Source of the DNA: Ruminococcus hominis
GTDB taxonomy: Bacteria; Bacillota; Clostridia; Lachnospirales; Lachnospiraceae
NCBI RefSeq assembly: GCF_014287355.1
Contig: NZ_JACOPE010000001.1
Span: forward strand, 806,001-870,000
Reading direction: 5' to 3'
DNA length: 64,000 nucleotides
The first letter of the stretch is position 1; every line of letters begins with the position of its first letter. The position numbers were made by a program, and so were the translations under genes. Below the pieces are notes generated by a model. That model made no database searches. It saw only the letters and a program-made list of their open reading frames with translations, and was not told the origin of the DNA. This document shows positions 43,910-53,581 of this stretch, piece after piece.

Positions 43910-45385
43910 ATGGCGAAAACAAAAAAACGAACACAGAGTGAGATCGATGGCGTTCAGTATAGACGCGCAAAATTATGGCAGATTCTTTTGTATGCCTGCA
44001 ATGGTCTGGTAGGAATGGGAATCTACCAGTTAATCGGTATGGCAAGCTATGCAGCAAGCGTTGGATTCGGAATTGCTACAGTAGCAGTCGGAGTAATACT
44101 GACAAGTACACGTATCCTGGATGCGATTACAGATCCGATGCTGGCATTTGTATATGACAGAGTAAATACGAAATACGGAAAAATCCGTATTCTGTTAATC
44201 AGTGGTTTTATTATTGAGGCAATTGCACTTCTGGCAATGTATGACTGGACAGCAGGAAAAGGATTTGGAGTTGCAGTATTTGTCATTCTGTATGTATTTT
44301 ATGTTATTGGTTACACATTGGCAAATATGACAGCACAGACAATCCCGCCGCTTCTTACAAACGATCCGAAGCAGCGCCCGACAGTAGGTGTATGGACAAC
44401 AATTGTGAACTATATGACACCGATGATTTTAAGTATTGTATTAAATGCAGTTCTACTTCCAAAATTCGGTGGAACATATAATCTTGAATTTCTGGCAGCA
44501 GCATGTAAGCTTTGTCTTGTAATTGCAGGAATCGGAGTAATTCTTGTATGCATCGCAGTTTCAGAATATGACAAACCAGAAAATTTTGTTGGTCTTCAGG
44601 AAAAGAAAGAACCACTGAAAGTAAAAGATATGATTGAAGTATTGAAGGATAATCGTCCACTTCAGTGCTATATTGTATCCGCAGCTTCTGATAAGCTGGC
44701 ACAGCAGACAGCAACACAGGCAGTTATCACAACAATGCTCTACGGTATTATAATTGGCAATATGGGACTTTCTTCTATTCTTACAGTAATAGGAATGGTT
44801 CCATCTATCATCTTTGCAGCAGTAGGCGCAAAGTATGCCGGAAAGGTTGGAAGCCAGAGAACAATCGTTACATGGACAAAAATCAGCGTTGGTGTATCTG
44901 TTGTGATGTTTCTGTTCTTTGTAGCAATCGACCCAAGTAAGATTGCACAGATGGGCGCCATGACGATTGTTTATGTTTTACTTACATTCTGTAAAAATGG
45001 CGCAATGATGTGTGTTTCAACAGCAAATACATCGTTTATGTCAGATATCATCGACTATGAGCTTGACCGCAGCGGTCGTTATATTCCAGCAGTTGTCACA
45101 GGTGTTTATAGTTTCCTGGACAAAATTATTTCTTCTGTCAGCGCATTGATTGCAGCGGGGGCAGTTGCTGTGATTGGTTATACGGAGACAATGCCACAGC
45201 CGGGAGAAACCTGCACACCGCAGATTTTATGGCTGACAATGTTCATTACATTTGGACTTCCAATCTTAGGATGGATTTGTACACTAATCGCTATGAAGTT
45301 CTGTAAGCTCGGCAAAGAAGAAATGATTGCTGTACAGAAGCGTATTGAAAATAAAAAGAATGCGGCAAAGACAGAAGGGAATTAG
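43910..45385 (+). CDS. GPH-family glycoside/hexuronide:cation symporter
   Basis: The 491-residue protein has twelve membrane segments of the MFS-like GPH family. The signature DAITDPMLAFVYDR near residues 69-82 and the SFMSDIIDYELDRSGRYIPA segment after TM10 are typical. GPH members import melibiose, lactose, xylosides and glucuronides by Na+ or H+ symport. It opens the operon with a GH2 enzyme and the whole glucuronate pathway, so a glucuronide or galactoside cargo is likely. A GGAGG-like site precedes the ATG. Confidence 0.92.
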   Translation: MAKTKKRTQSEIDGVQYRRAKLWQILLYACNGLVGMGIYQLIGMASYAASVGFGIATVAVGVILTSTRILDAITDPMLAFVYDRVNTKYGKIRILLISGFIIEAIALLAMYDWTAGKGFGVAVFVILYVFYVIGYTLANMTAQTIPPLLTNDPKQRPTVGVWTTIVNYMTPMILSIVLNAVLLPKFGGTYNLEFLAAACKLCLVIAGIGVILVCIAVSEYDKPENFVGLQEKKEPLKVKDMIEVLKDNRPLQCYIVSAASDKLAQQTATQAVITTMLYGIIIGNMGLSSILTVIGMVPSIIFAAVGAKYAGKVGSQRTIVTWTKISVGVSVVMFLFFVAIDPSKIAQMGAMTIVYVLLTFCKNGAMMCVSTANTSFMSDIIDYELDRSGRYIPAVVTGVYSFLDKIISSVSALIAAGAVAVIGYTETMPQPGETCTPQILWLTMFITFGLPILGWICTLIAMKFCKLGKEEMIAVQKRIENKKNAAKTEGN

Positions 45386-45390
45386 AAAAT

Positions 45391-47598
45391 ATGAGAAATA
45401 TCGTATCATTTAATGATAATTGGAAATTTATAAAAAATGCGGCTGACGAAGTGGAAGCAGCAAAGGGAGAAGGGGAGAGCATTGCTCTCCCACATACCTG
45501 GAATGCGGTTGACGGACAGGATGGCGGAAATGATTATCATCGTGGAACCTGCTGGTATGTTAAAAAATTTGCAAAACCGGAAAAGAATGAAACAGATAAA
45601 GCCTATCTCGAATTTTGTGGAGCTGCAATGACAGCAGAAATTTATCTGAATGGAGAAAAAATATCCCGTCATGAAGGCGGATATTCTACGTTTCGTGTAG
45701 AAATCACAGAAAGACTGGAAGAAGAGAATACACTGGTTGTTTCTGTTGATAACTCGAACAATACGACAGTATATCCTCAGACAGCAGACTTTACATTTTA
45801 TGGTGGACTCTACCGTGATGTAAATTTAATCATTGTTCCGGAAACACATTTTGAGCTTGCTTACTGCGGTTCACAGGGAATCAAAGTAACACCGGTTGTT
45901 AATTTGGAAGAAAAGAAAGCTGTTGTGACAGTTGAGGCCTGGGTATGTGGTGACGCAGATATGGTTACTTTTGAAGTAAATCAGGAGAAAATAAATGCTT
46001 CGTTAGAAGATGGACGTGCAAAGGCAGAATTTGTGATTGAAAATGTACATCTCTGGGATGGAGTGGATGATCCATATCTCTATACCGCAAAAGCATTTAT
46101 GGAAAATGGAGACATCGTTAGCACTCGTTTTGGATGTCGCAAATATTATATAGATCCACAGAAAGGTTTCTTTTTAAATGGACATCCTTATCTGCTTCGT
46201 GGTGTTTCCAGACATCAGGATTTCAAAGGGGTTGGAAATGCACTTACGATTGAACATCACAAAAAGGATATGGAAATCATAAAAGAAATCGGAGCCACAA
46301 CACTTCGTTTGGCGCATTACCAGCACGCACAAGAATTTTATGATCTGTGCGATGAAAATGGACTGATTGTATGGGCAGAGATACCGTATATTACAATGCA
46401 CATGAAAAATGGACGTGCAAATACACTTTCCCAGATGGAAGAACTGGTGGTACAGAATTACAATCATCCATCCATTATCTGTTGGGGACTTTCCAATGAA
46501 ATCACAGCTGCCAGTGCGGTAGATGATGACCTTTTGGAAAACCACAGATTATTGAATAATCTGTGTCACAGACTGGACAGCACGCGTCTTACTACAATGG
46601 CAAATGTATTTATGCTCGAGACGGATTCCCCGATTCTGGAGATTCCGGATATCAATAGTTATAACTTGTATTTCGGATGGTATCTTGGAGAATTGGAGCA
46701 GAACGATGAATTCTTTGATGAATATCACGAAAAATATCCGGACAGAGTGATTGGATTTTCTGAATATGGTGCAGATGCGAATCCACAGTATCAGGCAGCG
46801 GTACCGGAGAAAGGCGATTATACAGAAAGCTATCAGGCAGTATACCATGAACACATCCTTCAGATGATTGAAAAACGTCCGTGGTTATGGGCAACACATG
46901 TATGGAATCTATTTGATTTTGCAGCAGATGGAAGAGATGAAGGCGGCAAACATGGAGAAAACCAGAAAGGTCTTGTGACAATTGACCGCAAGACAAAAAA
47001 AGATGCATTTTATCTGTATAAAGCAGCATGGAATAAGAAAGAACCATTCGTACATTTATGTGGAAAACGCTATGTAGACCGTACAGAAGATGTAACGGAA
47101 GTGAAAGTATATTCCAACCAGTCCAAAATAACATTGGTTGTAGATGGAAAAGAATTTGAGACACAGACAGGAAAAACAATTTTCAAATTCAATGTGCCAA
47201 TCTCAGGTGAGCATAAGATTACTGCAATTGCAGATTCTTGTACAGACAGCATTACAGTGAAAAAAGTGGAAGAAGAAAACCAAGATTACATTTTTATAAA
47301 ACGTAGTCCGGTTACGAACTGGTTTGATGCAGATGAGTTAGATCCGGAATGTTTTTCAATCAATGATAAATTAGCAGAGATTAAAGCAAATCCAAAAGCA
47401 GGTGCAATCATTGATGAAATGATGGCAAAAGGAGCTTCTGACCGCGGAGATGTGGCAGATGCAGTAAAAGACAATCCGGGACTGCAGAGAATGATGGGAC
47501 GCATGACACTCATAAGTCTGCTCAAGCAATCGGGTGCAGACGATGAAAGCATTAAACAGGTGAACCGCATTTTGCAGGGAATTAAGAAAGAAAACTAA
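45391..47598 (+). CDS. Glycoside hydrolase family 2 (beta-galactosidase/beta-glucuronidase type), first copy
   Basis: The 735-residue enzyme has the GH2 order: sugar-binding jelly roll (residues ~1-150), immunoglobulin-like domain, and TIM barrel with acid/base E370 (GLSNEI) and nucleophile E458 (GFSEYGA). An extra C-terminal region of ~130 residues ends in an alpha-helical segment. No signal peptide. The LRGVSRHQDFKGVGNAL motif favours beta-galactosidase, but specificity between galactoside and glucuronide cannot be settled by eye. It follows the symporter by 5 bp. Confidence 0.92.
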   Translation: MRNIVSFNDNWKFIKNAADEVEAAKGEGESIALPHTWNAVDGQDGGNDYHRGTCWYVKKFAKPEKNETDKAYLEFCGAAMTAEIYLNGEKISRHEGGYSTFRVEITERLEEENTLVVSVDNSNNTTVYPQTADFTFYGGLYRDVNLIIVPETHFELAYCGSQGIKVTPVVNLEEKKAVVTVEAWVCGDADMVTFEVNQEKINASLEDGRAKAEFVIENVHLWDGVDDPYLYTAKAFMENGDIVSTRFGCRKYYIDPQKGFFLNGHPYLLRGVSRHQDFKGVGNALTIEHHKKDMEIIKEIGATTLRLAHYQHAQEFYDLCDENGLIVWAEIPYITMHMKNGRANTLSQMEELVVQNYNHPSIICWGLSNEITAASAVDDDLLENHRLLNNLCHRLDSTRLTTMANVFMLETDSPILEIPDINSYNLYFGWYLGELEQNDEFFDEYHEKYPDRVIGFSEYGADANPQYQAAVPEKGDYTESYQAVYHEHILQMIEKRPWLWATHVWNLFDFAADGRDEGGKHGENQKGLVTIDRKTKKDAFYLYKAAWNKKEPFVHLCGKRYVDRTEDVTEVKVYSNQSKITLVVDGKEFETQTGKTIFKFNVPISGEHKITAIADSCTDSITVKKVEEENQDYIFIKRSPVTNWFDADELDPECFSINDKLAEIKANPKAGAIIDEMMAKGASDRGDVADAVKDNPGLQRMMGRMTLISLLKQSGADDESIKQVNRILQGIKKEN

Positions 47599-47650
47599 CA
47601 GATGCGACCGCGAGAAATCCGCAGGCATTATAGAAAGGATGATCAGAGTT

Positions 47651-48733
47651 ATGGAAATGACCCTTAGATGGTATGGATCAAAATTTGATACTGTTACATT
47701 GGAGCAGATTCGTCAGATACCGGGAGTGACAGGAGTTATCACAACATTGTATGACACAGATCCGGGAGAGGTATGGAGCAGGGAACGTATTCGTGCATTG
47801 AAAGATGAAGTAGAAGCGGCAGGACTCCATATTTCAGGTATTGAGAGTGTGAATGTACATGATGCAATCAAGACAGGAAGTGCAGACAGAGATAAATATA
47901 TTGACAACTACATTGAGACACTGGAGAATCTTGGAAAAGAGGATATCCATCTGGTATGTTATAATTTCATGCCTGTTTTTGACTGGACGAGAACAGAGCT
48001 TGCCCGTAAGCGACCGGATGGATCAACAGTTCTCGCTTATACACAGGAAGCTGTTGATGCACTGAATCCAGAAGACATGTTTGGCTCGATTGCTTCCGAT
48101 ATGAATGGCACAGTGATGCCGGGCTGGGAGCCAGAGCGTATGGAACATATCAAAGAACTGTTTGCAATGTATAAAGATATTGACGATGAAAAGCTCTTTG
48201 AAAATCTGAAGTATTTTCTTGAGCGTATCATGCCTGTATGTAATAAATATGATATTTACATGGCAATCCATCCAGATGATCCTGCATGGAGTGTGTTCGG
48301 ACTGCCGCGTATCATTATTAACAAGGAAAATATTCTTCGCATGATGCATATGGTTGATGATCCGCACAATGGTGTTACATTCTGTTCAGGTTCTTATGGA
48401 ACAAATCGTGAAAATAATCTTCCGGATATGATTCGTTCCTTAAAGGGAAGAATTCACTTTGCACATGTGCGTAATCTGAAGTTCCATACACCGACGAATT
48501 TTGAAGAAGCTGCACATCTCTCATCAGATGGCTCCTTCGATATGTTTGAGATCATGAAAGCACTCTATGATATCGGATTTGACGGACCGATCCGCCCGGA
48601 TCACGGAAGAATGATCTGGGGAGAAAAGGCAATGCCAGGATATGGTCTATATGACCGTGCACTCGGGGCAACTTATCTTAATGGGTTGTGGGAAGCAATC
48701 ACAAAGGAGGAGAAAAGGCATGAAGCTGTATAA
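47651..48733 (+). CDS. uxuA: Mannonate dehydratase UxuA
   Basis: The 360-residue enzyme dehydrates D-mannonate to 2-keto-3-deoxygluconate. The LRWYGSKFD start, GVTGVITTLYD, GIESVNVHD, AIHPDDPAWSVFGLPRI and FCSGSYGTN segments are typical of UxuA. ATG at 47651 gives the family's MEMTLRWYG start and is 11 nt from AAAGGA; the ATG at 47639 coincides with the ribosome site. It overlaps uxuB by 14 bp. Confidence 0.95.
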   Translation: MEMTLRWYGSKFDTVTLEQIRQIPGVTGVITTLYDTDPGEVWSRERIRALKDEVEAAGLHISGIESVNVHDAIKTGSADRDKYIDNYIETLENLGKEDIHLVCYNFMPVFDWTRTELARKRPDGSTVLAYTQEAVDALNPEDMFGSIASDMNGTVMPGWEPERMEHIKELFAMYKDIDDEKLFENLKYFLERIMPVCNKYDIYMAIHPDDPAWSVFGLPRIIINKENILRMMHMVDDPHNGVTFCSGSYGTNRENNLPDMIRSLKGRIHFAHVRNLKFHTPTNFEEAAHLSSDGSFDMFEIMKALYDIGFDGPIRPDHGRMIWGEKAMPGYGLYDRALGATYLNGLWEAITKEEKRHEAV

Positions 48734-50339
48734 GGAAGGTCTTAAAGATCATGCTTTATGGGAAGAGAAAGGTTATCAGCTTCCTAAATACAATCGTGAA
48801 AAGGTTGCAGATGCTACAAAGAAAAATCCGTTCTGGATACATTTTGGTGCAGGAAATATTTTCCGCGCATTCCATGCAAACGTAGTCCAGAACTTGTTGG
48901 ATGCAGGTGCGCTTGAGCGCGGACTTATTGTGGCAGAAGGATATGATTATGAGATTATTGAGAAGATGAACCATCCGCATGACGATTATTCTATCCTTGT
49001 AACTTTAAAAGCAGATGGAACAATGGAAAAGAGTGTAACGGGAAGTGTCGTTGAGTCTCTTGCACTAGACAGTGAAAATGAAAACGCTTTTGGAAGACTA
49101 AAAGAAATCTTTGCTTCCGATTCCCTTCAGATGGCAACATTTACTATTACAGAAAAAGGTTACAGTGTGACTGACAGACATGGAGAGGTTGTTCCGGATG
49201 TAAAGAAAGATATTGAGAATGGACCGGAAAAACCATGCAGCTACATGGGAAAAGTGGCATCTCTTCTCTATACACGTTTTGAAAACGGAAGAAAACCAAT
49301 CGCATTTGTAAGTACTGACAACTGTTCTCATAATGGAGACAAGCTGAGTACTGCCATCCTCACATTTGCAAGGGGATGGGCTTCTAACAAGTCTGTTTCA
49401 CAGGAATTTGTGGAATATGTTTCCAATCCAAAGGAAGTATCTTTTCCATGGTCTATGATTGATAAGATCACACCACGTCCAAATGCCTCTGTGGAAGAAG
49501 TACTTCAGAACGATGGTGTGGAAGAAGTGGCTCCGATTATCACTTCAAAAAACACTTATGTTGCACCGTTCGTGAATGCAGAAGAATGTGAGTATCTCGT
49601 AATTGAAGATGCATTTCCGAATGGAAGACCTGCACTTGAAAAGGGCGGACTGATTTTTACAGATCGTGAGACAGTAGATAAAGTTGAGCGTATGAAAGTA
49701 TGTACCTGCTTAAATCCACTTCACACTGCTCTTGCAGTATTTGGATGTCTGCTGGATTTCCAGCTTATTGCCGATGAGATGAAAGATGAAGATCTTAGAC
49801 AACTGGTTGAAGTAATCGGATACAAAGAAGGGCTTCCGGTTGTGACAGATCCTAAGATTATTAACCCAAAGGATTTTATTGATACAGTTTTAAAAATCCG
49901 AATTCCAAATCCATTTATGCCGGATACACCACAGCGAATTGCGACAGATACTTCACAAAAACTTTCCATCCGTTTTGGTGAGACAATCAAAGCATATGAA
50001 AAATCAGAAGAGTTGAAAACTTCAGACTTGAAGCTGATTCCACTTGTGTTTGCAGGATGGCTTCGCTATCTGCTTGCTGTGGATGATAATGGAAATGCAT
50101 TCGAACTTAGTCCGGATCCGATGTTGCAGAGCCTGAGCCCGGTATTTTCTAAGATACAGCTTGGTGAAACTGCTGAGATAGAAGAAATAATCCGTCCGAT
50201 TTTGAAGGACAAGAAGATCTTTGGTGTGGACCTTTACGAAGTAGGGCTTGCAGAAAAGGTATGTGGTTATTTCAAAGAGATGCTACAGGGAACTGGTGCA
50301 GTCAGAGAAACTTTGAAAAAATATGTATGGGAAAAATAA
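48720..50339 (+). CDS. uxuB: Fructuronate reductase UxuB (mannitol dehydrogenase family)
   Basis: The 539-residue enzyme reduces D-fructuronate to D-mannonate. It has the polyol-dehydrogenase family cofactor segment HFGAGNIFRAF (residues ~39-49), TITEKGYSV and the CTCLNPLHTALAVFG helix near the active site. ATG at 48720 follows AAAGGAGG inside the end of uxuA, indicating translational coupling. uxaC follows after 14 bp. Confidence 0.93.
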   Translation: MKLYKEGLKDHALWEEKGYQLPKYNREKVADATKKNPFWIHFGAGNIFRAFHANVVQNLLDAGALERGLIVAEGYDYEIIEKMNHPHDDYSILVTLKADGTMEKSVTGSVVESLALDSENENAFGRLKEIFASDSLQMATFTITEKGYSVTDRHGEVVPDVKKDIENGPEKPCSYMGKVASLLYTRFENGRKPIAFVSTDNCSHNGDKLSTAILTFARGWASNKSVSQEFVEYVSNPKEVSFPWSMIDKITPRPNASVEEVLQNDGVEEVAPIITSKNTYVAPFVNAEECEYLVIEDAFPNGRPALEKGGLIFTDRETVDKVERMKVCTCLNPLHTALAVFGCLLDFQLIADEMKDEDLRQLVEVIGYKEGLPVVTDPKIINPKDFIDTVLKIRIPNPFMPDTPQRIATDTSQKLSIRFGETIKAYEKSEELKTSDLKLIPLVFAGWLRYLLAVDDNGNAFELSPDPMLQSLSPVFSKIQLGETAEIEEIIRPILKDKKIFGVDLYEVGLAEKVCGYFKEMLQGTGAVRETLKKYVWEK

Positions 50340-50353
50340 ATGGAGGCTCTTTA

Positions 50354-51763
50354 ATGAAATCATTTATTCATGACGACTTCTTACTGACGAATGAGACAGC
50401 AAAGGAGCTTTATCACAATGCAGCAGAGACTATGCCGATCATTGATTTTCATAACCATCTGAGCCCAAAAGAAATCTATGAAGACCAGTGTTACGAGAAT
50501 CTGACACAGGTATGGCTCGGTGGAGATCATTATAAATGGCGAGGGATGCGTGCCAATGGTGTACCAGAAAAATTAGTTACGGGAGATGGAGATCCTTATG
50601 AAAAGTTTCTTTCATGGGCAGAGACTGTGCAGAACAGTATAGGAAATCCACTATATCACTGGACACATTTGGAAATGAAAAGATATTTTAATATTGATGA
50701 AACACTTTCACCGGCTACAGCAGAGAAAATCTGGCAGATTGGAAAAGAACAGTTGCAAAGACCGGATCATTCCGTTAGAAATCTTCTTCGGATGCAGAAT
50801 GTAGAAGTGCTTTGCACAACAGATGATCCGGCGGATGATCTGAAATATCATAAGCTTTTGGCACAGGACGAGACACTTGGATTTAAAGTGCTCCCGACAT
50901 TTCGCCCGGGCTCTGTACTGGATATTGAAAATCCAGGATTTTCAAACTATATTACACATCTTGGGAAAGTTGCAAAAACTGATATTACAACACTACACGG
51001 ACTGTTTGAGGCTCTTGAGAAAAGACTGGATTATTTCGTGGAAAATGGATGTCATGTAACGGATCATAGTCTGGAAAAGGATTTCTATCGTCCGGATACG
51101 ACATTCGAGGAAGTATCATACATTTATACGAAGGCATTAGGCAATATTCCGCTCACAAATAATGAAGCAGCTGCATTTCGCGGTTTTGTTTTAAAGAATC
51201 TTGGTCAGATGTATGCAGAGCGATCTCTTGCAATGCAGCTTCATATTGGTGCGCTGCGGAATACTTCTACAAGATTATATGAAAAACTGGGTGCAGATAT
51301 CGGATGTGACAGCCTGAATGATTTCAACTATGCACCGCAACTTGCAGGGCTGCTGGATTCTATGGATGTTACAGATAGTCTTCCGAGAACAATCCTGTAT
51401 TATCTGAATCCGAAAGATGGTCCGATGCTTGCCGCTATGGCAGGAAATTATCAAAGCAATTCTGATGGAATCCGCGGAAAAGTACAGCTAGGAACAGCCT
51501 GGTGGTTCTGCGATCATAAGCGTGGTATGGAAGATCAGATGGATGCACTGGCAGATACCGGAATGATTGCAAACTTTATAGGAATGCTTACCGATTCCAG
51601 AAGCTTTCTGTCATTTCCAAGACATGAATACTTTCGGAGAATTCTATGCAACAAGATCGGTTCATGGGTAGAAAATGGTGAATATCCAAAAGATATGGAA
51701 TATCTGAAACAGATGATTAAGAGAGTCTGCCATGATAATGCAGAAATGTATTTCCGATTTTAA
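50354..51763 (+). CDS. uxaC: Glucuronate isomerase UxaC
   Basis: The 469-residue amidohydrolase-superfamily isomerase converts D-glucuronate to D-fructuronate (or galacturonate to tagaturonate). Typical segments are FIHDDFLL start, PIIDFHNHLSPKEIYED with the metal-binding HNH, VEVLCTTDDPADDL, and TDSRSFLSFPRHEYFRR. ATG at 50354 follows ATGGAGG. Its position after uxuB completes the hexuronate steps of the operon. Confidence 0.95.
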   Translation: MKSFIHDDFLLTNETAKELYHNAAETMPIIDFHNHLSPKEIYEDQCYENLTQVWLGGDHYKWRGMRANGVPEKLVTGDGDPYEKFLSWAETVQNSIGNPLYHWTHLEMKRYFNIDETLSPATAEKIWQIGKEQLQRPDHSVRNLLRMQNVEVLCTTDDPADDLKYHKLLAQDETLGFKVLPTFRPGSVLDIENPGFSNYITHLGKVAKTDITTLHGLFEALEKRLDYFVENGCHVTDHSLEKDFYRPDTTFEEVSYIYTKALGNIPLTNNEAAAFRGFVLKNLGQMYAERSLAMQLHIGALRNTSTRLYEKLGADIGCDSLNDFNYAPQLAGLLDSMDVTDSLPRTILYYLNPKDGPMLAAMAGNYQSNSDGIRGKVQLGTAWWFCDHKRGMEDQMDALADTGMIANFIGMLTDSRSFLSFPRHEYFRRILCNKIGSWVENGEYPKDMEYLKQMIKRVCHDNAEMYFRF

Positions 51764-51774
51764 CTTATAAATGA

Positions 51775-51803
51775 AGCCGGCAGGATAAGTAATTCTGCCG
51801 GCT
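51775..51803 (+). other. GC-rich hairpin between uxaC and eda
   Basis: A perfect 9-bp stem AGCCGGCAG / CTGCCGGCT with an 11-nt loop lies 11 bp after the uxaC stop. No strong T-run follows, so it is more likely an mRNA processing or stability element, or a partial terminator, than a full stop. Confidence 0.6.
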
Positions 51804-51833
51804 GTTGTATATAGATAGAGGAGATTATAGAAG

Positions 51834-52481
51834 ATGGAGAATATTTATTTAAAAATTAAAGAAATAGGAATTATACCGGTTGTTGTTCTGGATCAGGCAG
51901 AAGATGCTGCTCCGCTTGCGAAAGCTTTGTGTGATGGTGGAATTCCATGTGCCGAAGTTACATTCAGAACACAAGCAGCAGAAGAGGCTATCCGTGAGAT
52001 GTCGGAAAAATATCCTCAGATGCTTGTTGGTGCCGGAACTGTACTTACAACAGATCAGGTAAACAGAGCAGTTGAAGCGGGAGCAAAATTCATTGTCAGC
52101 CCGGGCTTAAATCCTACAGTCGTAGATTATTGTGTGAAACGAGGAATTCCGATCATTCCCGGATGTTCTACACCAAGTGATGTAGAAGTAGCTATGGAGT
52201 TTGGGCTTAGCGTTGTGAAATTTTTCCCGGCAGAACCGGCAGGTGGACTGAATTATATTAAAGCAATTTCAGCTCCGTATTCTAATATAAGATTCATGCC
52301 GACAGGTGGGATCAATCCAAAGAATGTAAGTAGTTATTTAGAGTGTCCGGCAATTCTTGCATGCGGCGGAAGCTGGATGGTGAAAAAGGATCTGATCTGT
52401 GAAGGAAAATATGATGAAATTGAAAAACTGGTCCGTGAAGCGGTAGAACTCGTTTCAGAGGCAAGGAAGAAATTAAAATAG
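51834..52481 (+). CDS. eda: KDPG/KHG aldolase Eda
   Basis: The 215-residue class I aldolase splits 2-keto-3-deoxy-6-phosphogluconate into pyruvate and glyceraldehyde 3-phosphate. The Schiff-base lysine K129 is in VVKFFPAEPAG, and AEVTFRT (catalytic glutamate), VGAGTVLT and FMPTGGI are typical. It follows uxaC by 70 bp, with a GAGGAG site. It completes the lower end of the pathway together with kdgK. Confidence 0.95.
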   Translation: MENIYLKIKEIGIIPVVVLDQAEDAAPLAKALCDGGIPCAEVTFRTQAAEEAIREMSEKYPQMLVGAGTVLTTDQVNRAVEAGAKFIVSPGLNPTVVDYCVKRGIPIIPGCSTPSDVEVAMEFGLSVVKFFPAEPAGGLNYIKAISAPYSNIRFMPTGGINPKNVSSYLECPAILACGGSWMVKKDLICEGKYDEIEKLVREAVELVSEARKKLK

Positions 52482-52492
52482 GAGGAGAAATC

Positions 52493-53521
52493 ATGGCAAA
52501 GGTTGTTACACTTGGAGAAATCATGTTGAGACTTTCTCCTCCCGGAAATCAGAGATTTGGACAGGCACAGTTATTTGATGTCTGTTATGGAGGTGCAGAG
52601 GCAAATGTCGCAGCATCACTTGCGCAATTTGGCCATCAGGCTGTATTTCTTTCCAAACTTCCAGATCATCCGCTTGGTGATGCTGCAATTGGACAGCTGC
52701 AGAAAGTCGGCGTAGATTGCTCACAGATTGCTCGAGGAGGAAAGCGTCTGGGAATTTATTTTCTTGAAAACGGAGCATCTGTCCGTCCGTCAAGCGTCAT
52801 ATATGACAGACAGGATTCTGCGATTACAGAGGCAAAGGCAGAAGAATTTAATTTTGAAAGCGTATTTAAAAATGCAGATTTATTTCATGTATCAGGAATC
52901 ACCCCGGTCCTTAGTAAGGATACATCGTTACTTACACTAGAAGCTTTGAAAAAAGCAAAAAAGTATGGAGTTACGACATCTTTTGATTTGAATTACAGAG
53001 CGAGACTTTGGACAGAAGATATTGAAGGAAAGCAGAAATCTCTTGCAGAAATGATGAAGTATGTAGACATCTGTTTTGGAAATGCAAGAGATGCAGCAAA
53101 ATGTCTCGGATATTCAGTTCCGGGAGTGGATCTGATTGACGGAGATTATAGTATCTGTGTAAATGAAGAAAATATGAAAAAAGTGTTGGAAAAATATCAG
53201 TTGAAGTGCCTGATCACGACATTGAGAAAAAGTATCAGTGCTTCTGATAATACATTATCAGCAGCAGTATGCAGCGAAGAAGGACTCTATACAGGAAGTT
53301 CGTATCCACTTCATATTGTTGACCGCGTAGGTGGAGGTGATTCCTTCGCAGCAGGATTTCTACATGGATATCTTTCTAAAATGAGTATTTCGGATGCACT
53401 GGAATTTGCCATTGCAGCATCTGCGATTAAACATACAATGCCGGGGGATATCAATTATACGACGGAAAAAGAAGTACTGGCACTTATGAACAGTGATGGA
53501 AGTGGAAGAGTGCAGAGATAG
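52493..53521 (+). CDS. kdgK: 2-keto-3-deoxygluconate kinase KdgK (PfkB family)
   Basis: The 342-residue sugar kinase phosphorylates KDG from UxuA. PfkB motifs are the GGAEANVAASLAQFG segment near the N-terminus and VGGGDSFAAGF with catalytic D283. It lies 11 bp after eda with an AGGAGG site, and is the last gene of the GPH-GH2-uxu operon. The order symporter, GH2, uxuA, uxuB, uxaC, eda, kdgK gives a complete route. Confidence 0.93.
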   Translation: MAKVVTLGEIMLRLSPPGNQRFGQAQLFDVCYGGAEANVAASLAQFGHQAVFLSKLPDHPLGDAAIGQLQKVGVDCSQIARGGKRLGIYFLENGASVRPSSVIYDRQDSAITEAKAEEFNFESVFKNADLFHVSGITPVLSKDTSLLTLEALKKAKKYGVTTSFDLNYRARLWTEDIEGKQKSLAEMMKYVDICFGNARDAAKCLGYSVPGVDLIDGDYSICVNEENMKKVLEKYQLKCLITTLRKSISASDNTLSAAVCSEEGLYTGSSYPLHIVDRVGGGDSFAAGFLHGYLSKMSISDALEFAIAASAIKHTMPGDINYTTEKEVLALMNSDGSGRVQR

Positions 53522-53581
53522 AGGGATACTGGTTCACAGGCAATATGTGAAATGAGGGGGATGTGATTTTATAAGCTCTAT

